Shown piece by piece: positions 51,620 to 59,879 of a stretch of 64,000 bases of DNA. Each line of letters starts with the position of its first letter. Position 1 is the stretch's first letter. This stretch comes from Amycolatopsis sp. NBC_01480 (GTDB lineage: Bacteria > Actinomycetota > Actinomycetes > Mycobacteriales > Pseudonocardiaceae), in the NCBI RefSeq assembly GCF_036227205.1, contig NZ_CP109442.1:2604001-2668000 (forward strand), in the 5' to 3' direction. A program made the translations under genes and the position numbers. Under the pieces are notes generated by a model that worked only from the letters and a program-made list of their open reading frames with translations, was not told the origin of the DNA and did not search any database.

Positions 51620-52444
51620 TCAGGCCTCCGTCGGATTCAGCACAACGCGGATGTGGTCGCCATCCCGGATCAGCGTCGGAGTGGTCCGGACGATCTCCCG
51701 GTGCGACGCGAGCGCCTCGTCCGCCGTGGCGAACGCCTCCAGCTCGCTGAGCATCAGCCAGGTGGGCGGCATCAGCATGCGGCGGCCTTCGCGGGCGTCG
51801 GCGATCGCGTCCCGCGGGAGTTGCCAGCCGACGGCGTCGGCTTCGGAGGTCGCGCCGTCCGCGCGCTGGCCTTCGGGGAGCTTCGCGGCGAAGAACCGCG
51901 TGTCGTAACGGCGCGGCTCCTGCTCGGGCGTAACCCAGTGCGCCCACGGCAGCAGCAGGTCGGCGCGCAGCGTCAGACCGGCGTCGGCGAGGAAGCCGGC
52001 GAGCGAGATTTCCTTGCTCTCCAAGGCTTTCCGGGCGTCGCGGTACGGCGAGACGTCGGCGACCACGCCGTCCTCCGCGCCCGCGAGCAAAACGCCGGAT
52101 TCCTCGAACGTCTCGCGCACCGCGCCGCACACCAGCGCACGGGCGAGGCCATCGTCACAGGTGAACTGCCCGGCCCACCAGCTCGGCGGCGGCCCGGCCC
52201 AGCTCACGGACGCGTCGGCGTCGCGCGGGTCCACCCCGCCGCCGGGGAAAACGGTCATCCCGCCCGCGAACGGCATGCCCTTGACGCGGTGCTGGAGGAA
52301 GACCTCGAGGCCGGCCGCGCCGTCGCGCAGGAGGATCACCGTCGCCGCGTCCCTGGGCCGGGCGGGCGGCCCGTCGGCGTTCCCCCTCGTCGCGATGCCG
52401 GGATTCACGGGGATGTCGAAGACGAACTCACGGGGCCGATCCAC
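51620..52444 (-). CDS. NUDIX hydrolase, NUDT19/CoA type
   Basis: A 274-residue protein with a split NUDIX box: FPGGGVDPRDADASVSW, an insertion, then GAVRETFEESGVLLAG. The extra loop is typical of the NUDT7/NUDT19-like acyl-CoA hydrolases. PWAHWVTPEQEPRRYDTRFFAAKLPEGQ follows, also a NUDT19 feature. GTG 52444 has a -10 (TATGTT) 6 nt upstream, so it is leaderless. It heads the NUDIX-MBL-mycoredoxin operon. Confidence 0.88.
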   Translation of the reverse strand: MDRPREFVFDIPVNPGIATRGNADGPPARPRDAATVILLRDGAAGLEVFLQHRVKGMPFAGGMTVFPGGGVDPRDADASVSWAGPPPSWWAGQFTCDDGLARALVCGAVRETFEESGVLLAGAEDGVVADVSPYRDARKALESKEISLAGFLADAGLTLRADLLLPWAHWVTPEQEPRRYDTRFFAAKLPEGQRADGATSEADAVGWQLPRDAIADAREGRRMLMPPTWLMLSELEAFATADEALASHREIVRTTPTLIRDGDHIRVVLNPTEA

Positions 52445-52501
52445 CCGGGCAACATACCTCGCATCCCGGGCGGACGGCCGGACACTTGTGGCATCTCATA
52501 C

Positions 52502-52538
52502 GACAACGGCGGACCGGGATGCCCGGTCCGCCGTTGTC
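52502..52538 (-). terminator. 17-bp terminator
   Basis: GACAACGGCGGACCGGG (52502-52518) and its perfect complement (52522-52538) enclose a 3-nt loop, 16 nt after the stop of the minus-strand gene at 52555. Confidence 0.88.
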
Positions 52539-52554
52539 ACAAGCACCAAACGCG

Positions 52555-53724
52555 TCAGGAGTTGGACCAGCGCTGGTCGCCGCCGCTGCGGGACGCGCCG
52601 TTGAGGCGCAGCTTCGCCGCCTCGGCCCGTTCCCGTTCGGCCAGCTCCGCGTGCAGCTCACGCAGCAGCGCGCGGTCCCGCTCGGACAGGCTCGGGTCTT
52701 CCAGGTCAAGCGCGGGCAGGTCGACGACCTCGTGCATGCTCGGCTTGCCCGCGGCGATCTCGCGGCCCTTCTCCGGGTCTTCGGCCAGCGCCTGCCGCAG
52801 CTGCGCGACCTCGGCCGGCGTCAGGTCGGCAGTGCGTTCCGCGCGGGTCTCCGAATCGGACCGCGACCCACGCGAGTTGTCCTGCGGCAACGGAGGCGGC
52901 GGCGTGGGAGGCGCCGGCGGCGGGCTCGGCTGGCTCCGCTCGATCGGCACCACGGGCGCGATCGGCTCGGCGGCCTGCGCGCGCATGCTGTGCCGGCTCG
53001 GCGACTCGACGACCGGCTCCGGCACGGCGGCCGGGACAGGCGGCGGGGGCGGCGTCACCGGCTCGGGCGCGCGGTACTCCGCGGGCGACGAGTGCGTGCT
53101 GCCCGTGACCCACACCGGCGTCGCGACGGCACCGGCCGACTGGTGGTACGAGGACCGGGCGACCCCGGGGCCGCTGACCTCGACGACCGACCGGATGCCC
53201 GCGCGGCGCAGCGCCGTGTCGACGCGGAACGCGACCGCGGGCGGGTTGCCTTCGGGGCCCAGCTCGACGAGCACCACCCGCTGCGGCAGCGCGCCCGGCA
53301 CACTGCCCGCCGGGGTGTTGCGCCACACCGCGTGCACGGACCGGACGTCCGGCAGCACCTGCAGCGTGCGGTCCAGCGCCTCGGCCAGCCCGAACTCCGG
53401 CTGGTTGTCGCCGGTGAACCGGTGGCTGTGCACCTGCTCGGCTTCGTCGACCAGCAGGTCGTTGGCCAGTGTGGCGTCCGACCGGCTCATCTCGAGCACC
53501 AGCGCCAGCTCACGCTGCTCCGTCGAGCTCACCGGGATCCGGCCCGCGATCAGCGTGCCGGTGGTCAGCTCGACCGCCTCGTCGATGTGCGCGCGGGCGA
53601 TCAGCTCGCGCGCCTCGGTGAGTGCGCTGTCATCGATCCGGCCCGCCAAGGCCAGTAACAGGTTGTGCAGGCGCAGTGGCACCGAAAACCCGTCCATGGG
53701 CGGGCCATCGTGGACCTCCACCAT
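52555..53724 (-). CDS. uncharacterised protein with Pro-rich linker
   Basis: A 389-residue cytoplasmic protein that I do not recognise. Residues 1-215 form a folded region (SVPLRLHNLLLALAGRIDDSALTEARELIARAHIDEAVELTTGTLIAGRIPVSSTEQRELALVLEMSRSD, later RVVLVELGPEGNPPAVAFRVDTALRRAG). A long Pro-rich linker (VTPPPPPVPAAVPEP..., PSPPPAPPTPPPPLP) and a C-terminal helical tail with charged heptads (SLSERDRALLRELHAELAERERAEAAKLRL) follow. ATG 53724 follows a GGGAGGGAG SD by 2 nt. It lies 38 nt after another unknown gene and may share its transcript. Confidence 0.7.
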   Translation of the reverse strand: MVEVHDGPPMDGFSVPLRLHNLLLALAGRIDDSALTEARELIARAHIDEAVELTTGTLIAGRIPVSSTEQRELALVLEMSRSDATLANDLLVDEAEQVHSHRFTGDNQPEFGLAEALDRTLQVLPDVRSVHAVWRNTPAGSVPGALPQRVVLVELGPEGNPPAVAFRVDTALRRAGIRSVVEVSGPGVARSSYHQSAGAVATPVWVTGSTHSSPAEYRAPEPVTPPPPPVPAAVPEPVVESPSRHSMRAQAAEPIAPVVPIERSQPSPPPAPPTPPPPLPQDNSRGSRSDSETRAERTADLTPAEVAQLRQALAEDPEKGREIAAGKPSMHEVVDLPALDLEDPSLSERDRALLRELHAELAERERAEAAKLRLNGASRSGGDQRWSNS

Positions 53725-53762
53725 TGCTCTGCTCCCTCCCAGCTCGCCTGGCGGCACGAGCG

Positions 53763-54392
53763 TTAAGCGGCGACGAGTCGATTGCCCGAGCCCGCGGCGC
53801 CGACGCAGACCAGCTCGGAATTGGCGAGCGCGGCCCGGTGGTACCCGGGAAGGTCGAAGCGCGGCGGGATGACCTCGACGCTGGGCTCCTCGTCTCCCAG
53901 GACCCGCAGCACGCGCTGCAGTTCCCCGGTGAGCCTCGGCTGCCCGGTCGTCGCCGTCACCAGCAGGACCCGCTTGGCCCCGCCTTCACCGACCACACCG
54001 AGGTGCCGCCAGCTTTGCCGCACTTCCCCCACATCCACGCGCCCACGCAACGTTGCGTGGAGCAAGACGGACACAGAGTCGACGGAGTTCACCCATTCGG
54101 GCGCACTCTGCGTGAATGTGTACCTGGTCTCGGTGACGTCGTCTACCCCCAGGGTGGAACTCACCTGGTGCCAGTCGGCGCCGTGCGGGATCAGACCCGC
54201 GACGAGCAGGCGGTACTCGGTCTGGTCCAGATCGATCCTGTGCTTAAGCAAAGACCTGGGGAGGGTGCGCGCGAGCGTGCCCATCGCGCCCTCGCCGAGC
54301 CAGTCCCGGAATCGCCACAGCAGCTGGTCGGGCGTGCGGCCCGCCAGCCGGATCAGCAGCTCGTGCAGGGACTGTTCGATGTCGGGATCCAC
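53763..54392 (-). CDS. uncharacterised protein
   Basis: A 209-residue protein without a recognisable family. The first ~60 residues are helical (PDIEQSLHELLIRLAGRTPDQLLWRFRDWLGEGAMGTLARTLPRSLL). A mixed region with HGADWHQVSSTLGVDDVTETRYTFTQ and a possible nucleotide-fold part (AKRVLLVTATTGQPRLTGELQRVLRVLG) follows. GTG 54392 overlaps the RidA stop by one nt. It probably forms one transcript with the 52555-53724 gene, as the two stand side by side. Confidence 0.65.
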   Translation of the reverse strand: MDPDIEQSLHELLIRLAGRTPDQLLWRFRDWLGEGAMGTLARTLPRSLLKHRIDLDQTEYRLLVAGLIPHGADWHQVSSTLGVDDVTETRYTFTQSAPEWVNSVDSVSVLLHATLRGRVDVGEVRQSWRHLGVVGEGGAKRVLLVTATTGQPRLTGELQRVLRVLGDEEPSVEVIPPRFDLPGYHRAALANSELVCVGAAGSGNRLVAA

Positions 54393-54847
54393 TACCGCAC
54401 CTCCACGATGAGTTCGACCTCCACGGGCGCCCCGATCGGCAGCTCCGCGACGCCGACGGCCGAGCGGGCGTGCACGCCCGCGTCGCCGAAGACCTCGCCC
54501 AGCAGCTCGGAGGCGCCGTTGACCACAGCGGGCTGGCCGGTGAAGCCGTCCGCGGACGCGACGAAGCCGACCACCTTCACGATGCGCACCACCGAGTCGA
54601 TGCCGACGAGCGCGTGCACCGCGGCGAGGGCGTTCAGCGCCGCCGTGCGGGCGTGCCCCTTCGCCTCCTCGGGGCTGACTTCCGCGCCGACCTTGCCGGT
54701 CGCGGCGAGCACGCCGTCGACGAACGGCAGCTGGCCGGACGTGTAGACGTGCGAGCCGCTCTGCACGGCCGGCACGTACGCGGCCAGCGGCGCGGCGACG
54801 CCGGGCAGCTCGATGCCGAGCTCGGTGAGCCGGGAGCTCCAAGTCAT
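54392..54847 (-). CDS. RidA family protein (Rv3678c-like)
   Basis: A 151-residue YjgF/YER057c/UK114-fold protein. It has the YjgF-like layout LPGVAAPLAAYVPAVQSGSHVYTSGQLPFVDG, TAALNALAAVHALVGIDSVVRIVKVVGFV and ARSAVGVAELPIGAPVEVELIVEV. The conserved Arg of enamine deaminases is present (ARSAVGV). ATG 54847 is used; upstream sequence belongs to the DUF4177 gene. The position matches Rv3678c. Confidence 0.9.
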   Translation of the reverse strand: MTWSSRLTELGIELPGVAAPLAAYVPAVQSGSHVYTSGQLPFVDGVLAATGKVGAEVSPEEAKGHARTAALNALAAVHALVGIDSVVRIVKVVGFVASADGFTGQPAVVNGASELLGEVFGDAGVHARSAVGVAELPIGAPVEVELIVEVR

Positions 54848-54858
54848 GACGGTCCCCC

Positions 54859-55026
54859 TCAGCCCTTCGCGCGCTTGAGGTAGGCGACGTGCTGCTCGCC
54901 GCTCGGGTTGGGCAGCACCGTCACCAGTTCCCAGCCGTCCTCGCCCCACTGGTCGAGGATCTGCTTCGTCGCGTGGATCAGCAGGGGGACGGTGGCGTAC
55001 TCGAATTTCACACCGGTGGCGCTCAT
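54859..55026 (-). CDS. DUF4177 family small protein
   Basis: A 55-residue protein with the DUF4177 pattern KFEYATVPLLIHATKQILDQWGEDGWELVTVLP. ATG 55026 has a -10 (TACGCT) 7 nt upstream, so the mRNA is leaderless. Eleven nt separate it from ridA, and the genes downstream on the minus strand may be read from the same promoter. Function unknown. Confidence 0.85.
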   Translation of the reverse strand: MSATGVKFEYATVPLLIHATKQILDQWGEDGWELVTVLPNPSGEQHVAYLKRAKG

Positions 55027-55214
55027 GCGAGGGAGCGTAACCAAGGCGGCAAGGGCGTCCGTGAGGCGTCCGCCTAACAGGTCGCCACCCGAACAGGTGA
55101 ACGACTCACCGACCGTAGTTCGATGTGGCTTACTTCACACTCGGTCGCGAGCAGCCGGGCCGGTTCTCGCCGAACCGGACACACACGACGGCCCGGGCCG
55201 CTAGCGTGCCGGCT

Positions 55215-55463
55215 GTGGAGACCTGGCGGATCGTCGCGACGGCGCTGCTCGCGGCCGCCGGACTGCCGCTGGTTCTGGTCGTGATGGCGAAAGTGCGCGA
55301 CCGGGTGGACAGCTCGGCCCAGGTCGCGATCGGCGGGGCGGTGACGCTCACCGCACTGGTCGTGGTGGCCGTGCTCACCCTGACCGTGCTCCCGGGGGCG
55401 CTCACCTGGATCGTCGTGGGGGCGGTGGCCGCTGCGTTCGGCGTCATGATGCTCGCCAGCTGA
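55215..55463 (+). CDS. small membrane protein with three hydrophobic segments
   Basis: An 82-residue protein with three hydrophobic segments (VATALLAAAGLPLVLVVMA, VAIGGAVTLTALVVVAVLTLTV and ALTWIVVGAVAAAFGVMML) and short basic loops. GTG 55215 is supported by TAGCGT 7 nt upstream (leaderless). It precedes the two ArsA-like genes by 22 nt and may be part of that membrane-linked system. No family recognised. Confidence 0.6.
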   Translation: METWRIVATALLAAAGLPLVLVVMAKVRDRVDSSAQVAIGGAVTLTALVVVAVLTLTVLPGALTWIVVGAVAAAFGVMMLAS

Positions 55464-55485
55464 AAGCCGGTTTAGGGTGAACATC

Positions 55486-56490
55486 GTGACCACACCCCCC
55501 GCCGGCTGGACCGACGAGCTCTCCCGGGCCCGCCTGCACTTCGTCACCGGCAAGGGCGGTACCGGCAAGACCACGCTGACCGCGGCGCTGGGCCTCGCGC
55601 TCGCCCGTGAGGGCCGCCGCGTGCTGCTGATCGAGGTCGAGGGACGCCAGGGCATCGCCCAGCTCTTCGACACCGAACCGCTGCCGTACGCCGAGCAGCG
55701 CATCGCGTCCGTGCCCGGCGGCGGCGAGCTGCGCGCGCTGCACATCGACGTCGAGGCCGCGCTGCTCGAGTACTTCGAGATGTTCTACAACCTGGGCTTC
55801 GCCGGCCGGACGCTGCGGCGGATGGGCGCGATCGAGTTCGCCACCACGCTGGCGCCGGGCCTGCGCGACGTCCTGCTCACCGGGAAGATCAAGGAGTGCG
55901 TCGGCCGCACGGAGTCCGACGGGCGCCACACCTACGACGCCGTGGTCGTCGATTCGCCGCCGACCGGCCGCGTGGTGAAGTTCCTCGACGTCACCAAGGC
56001 CCTCACCGACCTCGCCAAGACCGGCCCGATCCGCGGCCAGGCCGACGGCGTCGTGCGGCTGCTGCACTCCGGCGAGACCGCGGTGCACCTGGCCACGCTG
56101 CTGGAGGAGATGCCGGTCCGCGAGACGGTGGAGGCGGTGGCCGAGCTCGACGGCGCCGACCTGCGCCCGGGCGCGGTCATGGTCAACCGGGTCCGGCCGC
56201 CGCGGCTGCCCGCGCGCTCGGTGACCGCGGCCGCGGACGGGCGCGTGGACGCCGCGCGGGTGCGCAGCGGGCTGGCGTCGGCCGGGGTGAAGCTGCCCGA
56301 CGACACGCTGGACGCGCTGGTCGAGGAGACCGTGGAGCACGCCGTGCGCGTGGCCGCGGAGCAGCGGGCGCGCGAGCAGCTGGCCGAGGCCGACCTGCCG
56401 ACGCTGGAGGTGCCGGAGCTCACCGACGGCGTCGACGTCGCGGGCCTCTACGAGCTCGCCGAGGCGCTGGTGGAACAAGGGGTGCGCTGA
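55486..56490 (+). CDS. ArsA/Get3-like ATPase 1 (Rv3679-like)
   Basis: A 334-residue ATPase of the ArsA/Get3 class. It has the deviant Walker [36 protein letters not shown] and the Walker B area [23 protein letters not shown] 55486 is chosen because TAGGGT lies 7 nt upstream; GTG 55477 lies inside that promoter. In mycobacteria the Rv3679-Rv3680 pair forms one complex linked to stress from glycerol metabolites and toxic compounds, not arsenite. It overlaps the second ATPase gene by one nt (TGATG). Confidence 0.92.
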   Translation: MTTPPAGWTDELSRARLHFVTGKGGTGKTTLTAALGLALAREGRRVLLIEVEGRQGIAQLFDTEPLPYAEQRIASVPGGGELRALHIDVEAALLEYFEMFYNLGFAGRTLRRMGAIEFATTLAPGLRDVLLTGKIKECVGRTESDGRHTYDAVVVDSPPTGRVVKFLDVTKALTDLAKTGPIRGQADGVVRLLHSGETAVHLATLLEEMPVRETVEAVAELDGADLRPGAVMVNRVRPPRLPARSVTAAADGRVDAARVRSGLASAGVKLPDDTLDALVEETVEHAVRVAAEQRAREQLAEADLPTLEVPELTDGVDVAGLYELAEALVEQGVR

Positions 56491-57617
56491 TGAGCACGGC
56501 GATCGACATCGACGCGCTGCTGGACGACGCCGACAGCCGCGTGGTCGTGTGCTGCGGCTCCGGCGGCGTCGGCAAGACGACCACCGCGGCGGCGCTCGCC
56601 GTGCGCGCGGCCGAGCGCGGCCGCCGGACCGTGGTGCTCACGATCGACCCGGCGCGCCGCCTCGCGCAGGCGCTGGGCCTGCGCGAGCTGAGCAACCACC
56701 CGAAGCAGGTGAAGGTCGAAGGCTTCGAGCCCAAGGGCGAGCTGTGGGCGATGATGCTCGACATGCGCCGCACGTTCGACGACATGGTGCGCGTGCACGC
56801 CGGGCCGGAGCGGGCCGAGCAGCTGCTGCAGAATCCCTTCTACCAGACCATTTCCACGTCGTTCTCCGGGACGCAGGAGTACATGGCGATGGAGAAGCTG
56901 GGCCAGCTCGCCGCCACCGATGAGTGGGACCTGATCGTGGTGGACACCCCGCCGAGCCGGTCGGCGCTGGACTTCCTGGACGCGCCGACGCGCCTGTCCA
57001 GCGCGCTCGACGGCCGCATGATCCGCCTGCTCACCGGCCCGGCGAAGGCCGGCGGCTGGGGCCTGCGGAAGGTGGTCAGCGCGGGTTTCTCGATGTTCGC
57101 GAAGGCCGTGTCGACGATCATCGGCGGCCAGCTGCTGGCCGACGCGTCCTCTTTCATGCAGGCCTTCGACAGCATGTTCGGCGGGTTCCGCGAGCGCGCG
57201 CGCAAGACCGCGGAGCTGCTGCGCTCCAGCGGCACGTCGTTCCTCGTGGTGGCCGCGCCGGAGCCGGACGCGCTGCGTGAGGCGTCCTACTTCGTCGAAC
57301 GGCTGGCCGGCGAGTCGATGCCGCTCGCCGGGCTGGTGGCGAACCGGACGCACCCGGTGCTGGCGCAGCTTTCCGCCGCGGAGGCGCTGGCCGCCGCCGA
57401 GTCGCTGGTCAAGAGCGAGACGTCCGCCCCGCTGGCCGAGGCCGTGCTGCGGCTGCACGCCGACCGCGTCGTCCTCGCCGACCGCGAGAACCGGCTCCTG
57501 TCGCGCTTCACCCTGGCCCATCCGGAGGTGCCGCTGGTCCGCGTGCCCGCGCTGGCCGGCGACGTGCACGACCTCGACGGCCTGCGCGACATCGGCGTGA
57601 AGCTCGTGAGTGGCTAG
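56490..57617 (+). CDS. ArsA/Get3-like ATPase 2 (Rv3680-like)
   Basis: A 375-residue partner ATPase. Walker A is [19 protein letters not shown], then [17 protein letters not shown] (the switch I Asp), [21 protein letters not shown] and a helical insertion near 180-230 ([35 protein letters not shown]) of the kind that binds hydrophobic clients in Get3. ATG 56490 overlaps the stop of ATPase 1. The gene ends GTGAGTGGCTAG, so its stop codon is inside the palindrome that the IS110 element has split. Confidence 0.93.
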   Translation: MSTAIDIDALLDDADSRVVVCCGSGGVGKTTTAAALAVRAAERGRRTVVLTIDPARRLAQALGLRELSNHPKQVKVEGFEPKGELWAMMLDMRRTFDDMVRVHAGPERAEQLLQNPFYQTISTSFSGTQEYMAMEKLGQLAATDEWDLIVVDTPPSRSALDFLDAPTRLSSALDGRMIRLLTGPAKAGGWGLRKVVSAGFSMFAKAVSTIIGGQLLADASSFMQAFDSMFGGFRERARKTAELLRSSGTSFLVVAAPEPDALREASYFVERLAGESMPLAGLVANRTHPVLAQLSAAEALAAAESLVKSETSAPLAEAVLRLHADRVVLADRENRLLSRFTLAHPEVPLVRVPALAGDVHDLDGLRDIGVKLVSG

Positions 57618-57624
57618 ACCGGTT
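57606..57624. terminator. left arm of terminator palindrome split by IS110
   Basis: GTGAGTGGCTAGACCGGTT pairs with AACCGGCATAGCCACTCAC at 59208-59226 at 17 of 19 positions. With the IS removed, the arms would enclose a loop AG, as in the intact palindrome at 31767-31806. It was probably the bidirectional terminator between the second ArsA-like gene and whiB4. Confidence 0.8.
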
Positions 57625-57626
57625 AG

Positions 57627-57856
57627 TTGGGGTCGCCCTTGCGGGCGTGCCTTTGTGGGCTGAAAATTGTGGTTGGCTGCCTGTTGACGTCGTGGTTCTT
57701 TGGTTGTGGTGGAGGCCGTCGGTTAGTCGGGCGCTGGGAACTGCGTGGTGGGCCTTTGACTGTTGCTTCGAGCACGCGGATCAGATTCTGTGTTTCCCTG
57801 GTGGTTCCCCGGGCAGCCGTTGGTTGTCCCGGGGACGCTGCTGGGAGGTGGGTGTG
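57627..57856 (+). ncRNA. candidate bridge RNA region of the IS110 element
   Basis: The 230-nt non-coding left end is where IS110-group elements encode their bridge RNA. GGTTCT (57694-57699) copies the flank plus core on one side of the insertion (complement of AGAACC, 59206-59211), and CGGTTAG (57720-57726) copies the other side (57620-57626). Weaker matches to the IS ends follow: AACT (57739-57742), and CGGATCAG (57777-57784) against CGGGTCAG at the right end. The order target guides then donor guides is that known for IS621. No fold was computed. Confidence 0.5.
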
Positions 57857-59125
57857 ATGCTGGCCGAGGCGCAGGATCATGAGGAGATCATCGAGCGGGT
57901 CGCGGCGATTGATGTGGGCAAGGCCGAGGTGATGTGTTGTGTGCGGGTGCCTGATCGGGTTCATCCGGGTCGGCGGTTGCAGGAGGTGCGGCCGTATTCG
58001 ACGATGACGCGGTCGTTGCTGCTGCTCTCGGACCGGCTCGCGGAGCTGGGTGTCACCCGCGTGGTGATGGAGGCGACCTCGGATTACTGGAAGCCGGTGT
58101 TTTATCTGCTGGAGCGGCCGGGGCGGCAGGTGTGGCTGGTCAACGCCCGTGATGTGAAGCATCTGCCGGGGCGGCCCAAGACCGACCGGCTGGACGCGGT
58201 GTGGTTGTGCAAGGTCGCCGAGCGGCAGATGCTGCGCCCGAGTTTCGTGCCTCCGCCCGAAGTTCGGCGGTTGCGGGACCTGACCCGCTATCGCTGTGAT
58301 CTGGTCCGGGCCCGCACGAGTGAGAAGAACCGGGTGGAGAAGCTGCTCGAAGACGCCTGCATCAAACTCTCGGTGGTCGCGTCGGATATTTTCGGGGTGT
58401 CCGGGCGGGCGATGATGGCGCAGCTGATTGACGGGCAACGCAACGCGCAGCAGTTGGCGCAGCTGGCGAAGGCGGGAATGCGCCGCAAGATCCCGGTCCT
58501 GGAGGAAGCGCTGACCGGCCGGTTCACCGATCACCACGCGTTCCTGCTGGCGACGATGCTGCGCCGGATCGACGGCATCGACGCCGACCTCACGGCGGTG
58601 GAGACCGAGGTCGAGCAGGCGCTGGCCCCTTTCGCGGTGGCGGTGGCCCGGCTCGATGAGATCATCGGCGTGGGTGTCACCGCGGCCTCGGTGATCATCG
58701 CCGAGATCGGTGTGGACATGTCCCGGTTCCCCACCCCCGCGCACCTGAGCTCCTGGGCGAAGTTCGCGCCGGGAGTGTCGGAATCCGCGGGTCGGCGCAA
58801 GGGCCGCTCCGCGACCGGGCACGGCAACCGCTACCTCGCCTCGGTACTCGGGGAGATCGCTGTCGTCGTCGGCAGAACGGACACCTTCCTCGGAGAACGT
58901 TACCGGCGCATCGCGAGACGGCGGGGTACCAACCGTGCGATCGTCGCGGTCGGGCGATCCATCCTGGTGATCGTCTGGCATCTGCTGTCCGACTCCGAGG
59001 CCCGCTACCGGGACCTCGGGGCGGAGTTCTACCAGCGGCAACGCGGCACCGAACGCCAGAAAGCCGGCCACATCCGCCAGCTCCAAGCACTCGGCTACCA
59101 CGTCACCCTCGAACCCGTCGCCTGA
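57857..59125 (+). CDS. IS110 family transposase (DEDD recombinase)
   Basis: A 422-residue recombinase. The N-terminal RuvC-like DEDD domain shows AAIDVGKAEV (first Asp), RVVMEATSDYWKPVFYLL (Glu) and GRPKTDRLDAVWLCKVAE (two Asp). A coiled-coil-like region follows, then the transposase_20 domain with IIGVGVTAASVIIAEIG, FPTPAHLSSWAKFAPGVSESAGRRKGRSATGHGNRYLASVL, which includes the serine-rich loop needed for catalysis. ATG 57857 follows GGGAGG by 8 nt. Full length and intact, so probably active. Confidence 0.93.
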   Translation: MLAEAQDHEEIIERVAAIDVGKAEVMCCVRVPDRVHPGRRLQEVRPYSTMTRSLLLLSDRLAELGVTRVVMEATSDYWKPVFYLLERPGRQVWLVNARDVKHLPGRPKTDRLDAVWLCKVAERQMLRPSFVPPPEVRRLRDLTRYRCDLVRARTSEKNRVEKLLEDACIKLSVVASDIFGVSGRAMMAQLIDGQRNAQQLAQLAKAGMRRKIPVLEEALTGRFTDHHAFLLATMLRRIDGIDADLTAVETEVEQALAPFAVAVARLDEIIGVGVTAASVIIAEIGVDMSRFPTPAHLSSWAKFAPGVSESAGRRKGRSATGHGNRYLASVLGEIAVVVGRTDTFLGERYRRIARRRGTNRAIVAVGRSILVIVWHLLSDSEARYRDLGAEFYQRQRGTERQKAGHIRQLQALGYHVTLEPVA

Positions 59126-59242
59126 CCACACCGGCCAGCACACCCCACAACCCACCCGGCTCCGCCGGGCGCTGTCGCACGCCCGGTCACCATCATTTTC
59201 GGGTCAGAACCGGCATAGCCACTCACGAGGTTCGGTTAGGGC

Positions 59243-59539
59243 TCAGCCGACGCGGGCGCCCTCCAGCGCGTCCCGCTTCGCGGCCTCCAGCAGATCGGAC
59301 CAGCTGATCACGTCCGGCCGCCGGCGCAGCAGCGCCCGCCGCTCGCGTTCGGTCATCCCGCCCCACACGCCGAAGTTGATCCGGCCGTCGAGCGCCTCGG
59401 CGAGGCACTCCGTGCGGACCGGACAGCCGGTGCACACCGCCTTCGCCCGGTTCTGCTCGGCACCGCGCACGAAGAGCCCGTCCGGATCGGCGTCGCGGCA
59501 CGACGCACTGACCCGCCAGCTCGACTGGTTGGTTTCCAT
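59243..59539 (-). CDS. whiB4: WhiB-family iron-sulfur regulator WhiB4
   Basis: A 98-residue WhiB protein. Four Cys (ASCRDAD, AVCTGCPVRTEC) bind a 4Fe-4S cluster, followed by INFGVWGGMTERERRALLRRRP (GVWGG turn and basic DNA-binding tail). Rv3681c (WhiB4) holds the same place between the ArsA-like pair and ponA2 and acts as a redox-sensitive, DNA-compacting regulator. The stop is only 37 nt from the right end of the IS110 element. The ATG has a GGGAG-rich SD. Confidence 0.95.
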   Translation of the reverse strand: METNQSSWRVSASCRDADPDGLFVRGAEQNRAKAVCTGCPVRTECLAEALDGRINFGVWGGMTERERRALLRRRPDVISWSDLLEAAKRDALEGARVG

Positions 59540-59879
59540 ACCCCCAGCTCCCTACCCTGGTGTCCCGACACCAGCGAAGGTGAAGCTCCCGCTCCCACCC
59601 CCGCGAGCGTCCCTCCCTCATAGCTCCCACGTCGGCCACGGCACCTCCCCGGCGCCGTGCCTCCATTCAGCCCAGCAGAGCTCCCACTCGCACTGGACCG
59701 TCCGTCGGCATTCTTCGTGAGACGTTGACGGACTGTAGGGGTCCTCGGTTCCCTCGCCAAGACCTAAGATGCATTCCGTTACCGGAAGTCACCGAAGTTG
59801 GTCCGATTTGTCACGCCCGGTCCGTGCCGACGGGTGTGAGGTCACGAGCGCGTGACGGGCCTTCAGTACCCTGGCCTAC
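59540..59879. promoter_or_regulatory. divergent whiB4-ponA2 promoter region
   Basis: A 340-nt gap without a gene. On the plus strand TACCCT (59867-59872) lies 7 nt before GTG 59880, giving a leaderless ponA2 transcript. The rest is comparatively AT-rich around 59760-59810 and should hold the whiB4 promoter. Confidence 0.6.

Larger units (their letters stand above)
57627..59205 (+). mobile_element. IS110-family insertion sequence, complete
   Basis: About 1.58 kb between the two arms of a split palindrome. The dinucleotide AG is present at both junctions (57625-57626 and 59206-59207), as expected for the 2-nt core (CT/AG) of IS110 recombination; there are no terminal inverted repeats and no longer target duplication. 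A 230-nt non-coding left end precedes the transposase and an 80-nt right end follows it. Boundaries were derived from the split palindrome, so they are accurate to a few bases if that reading is right. Confidence 0.85.
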
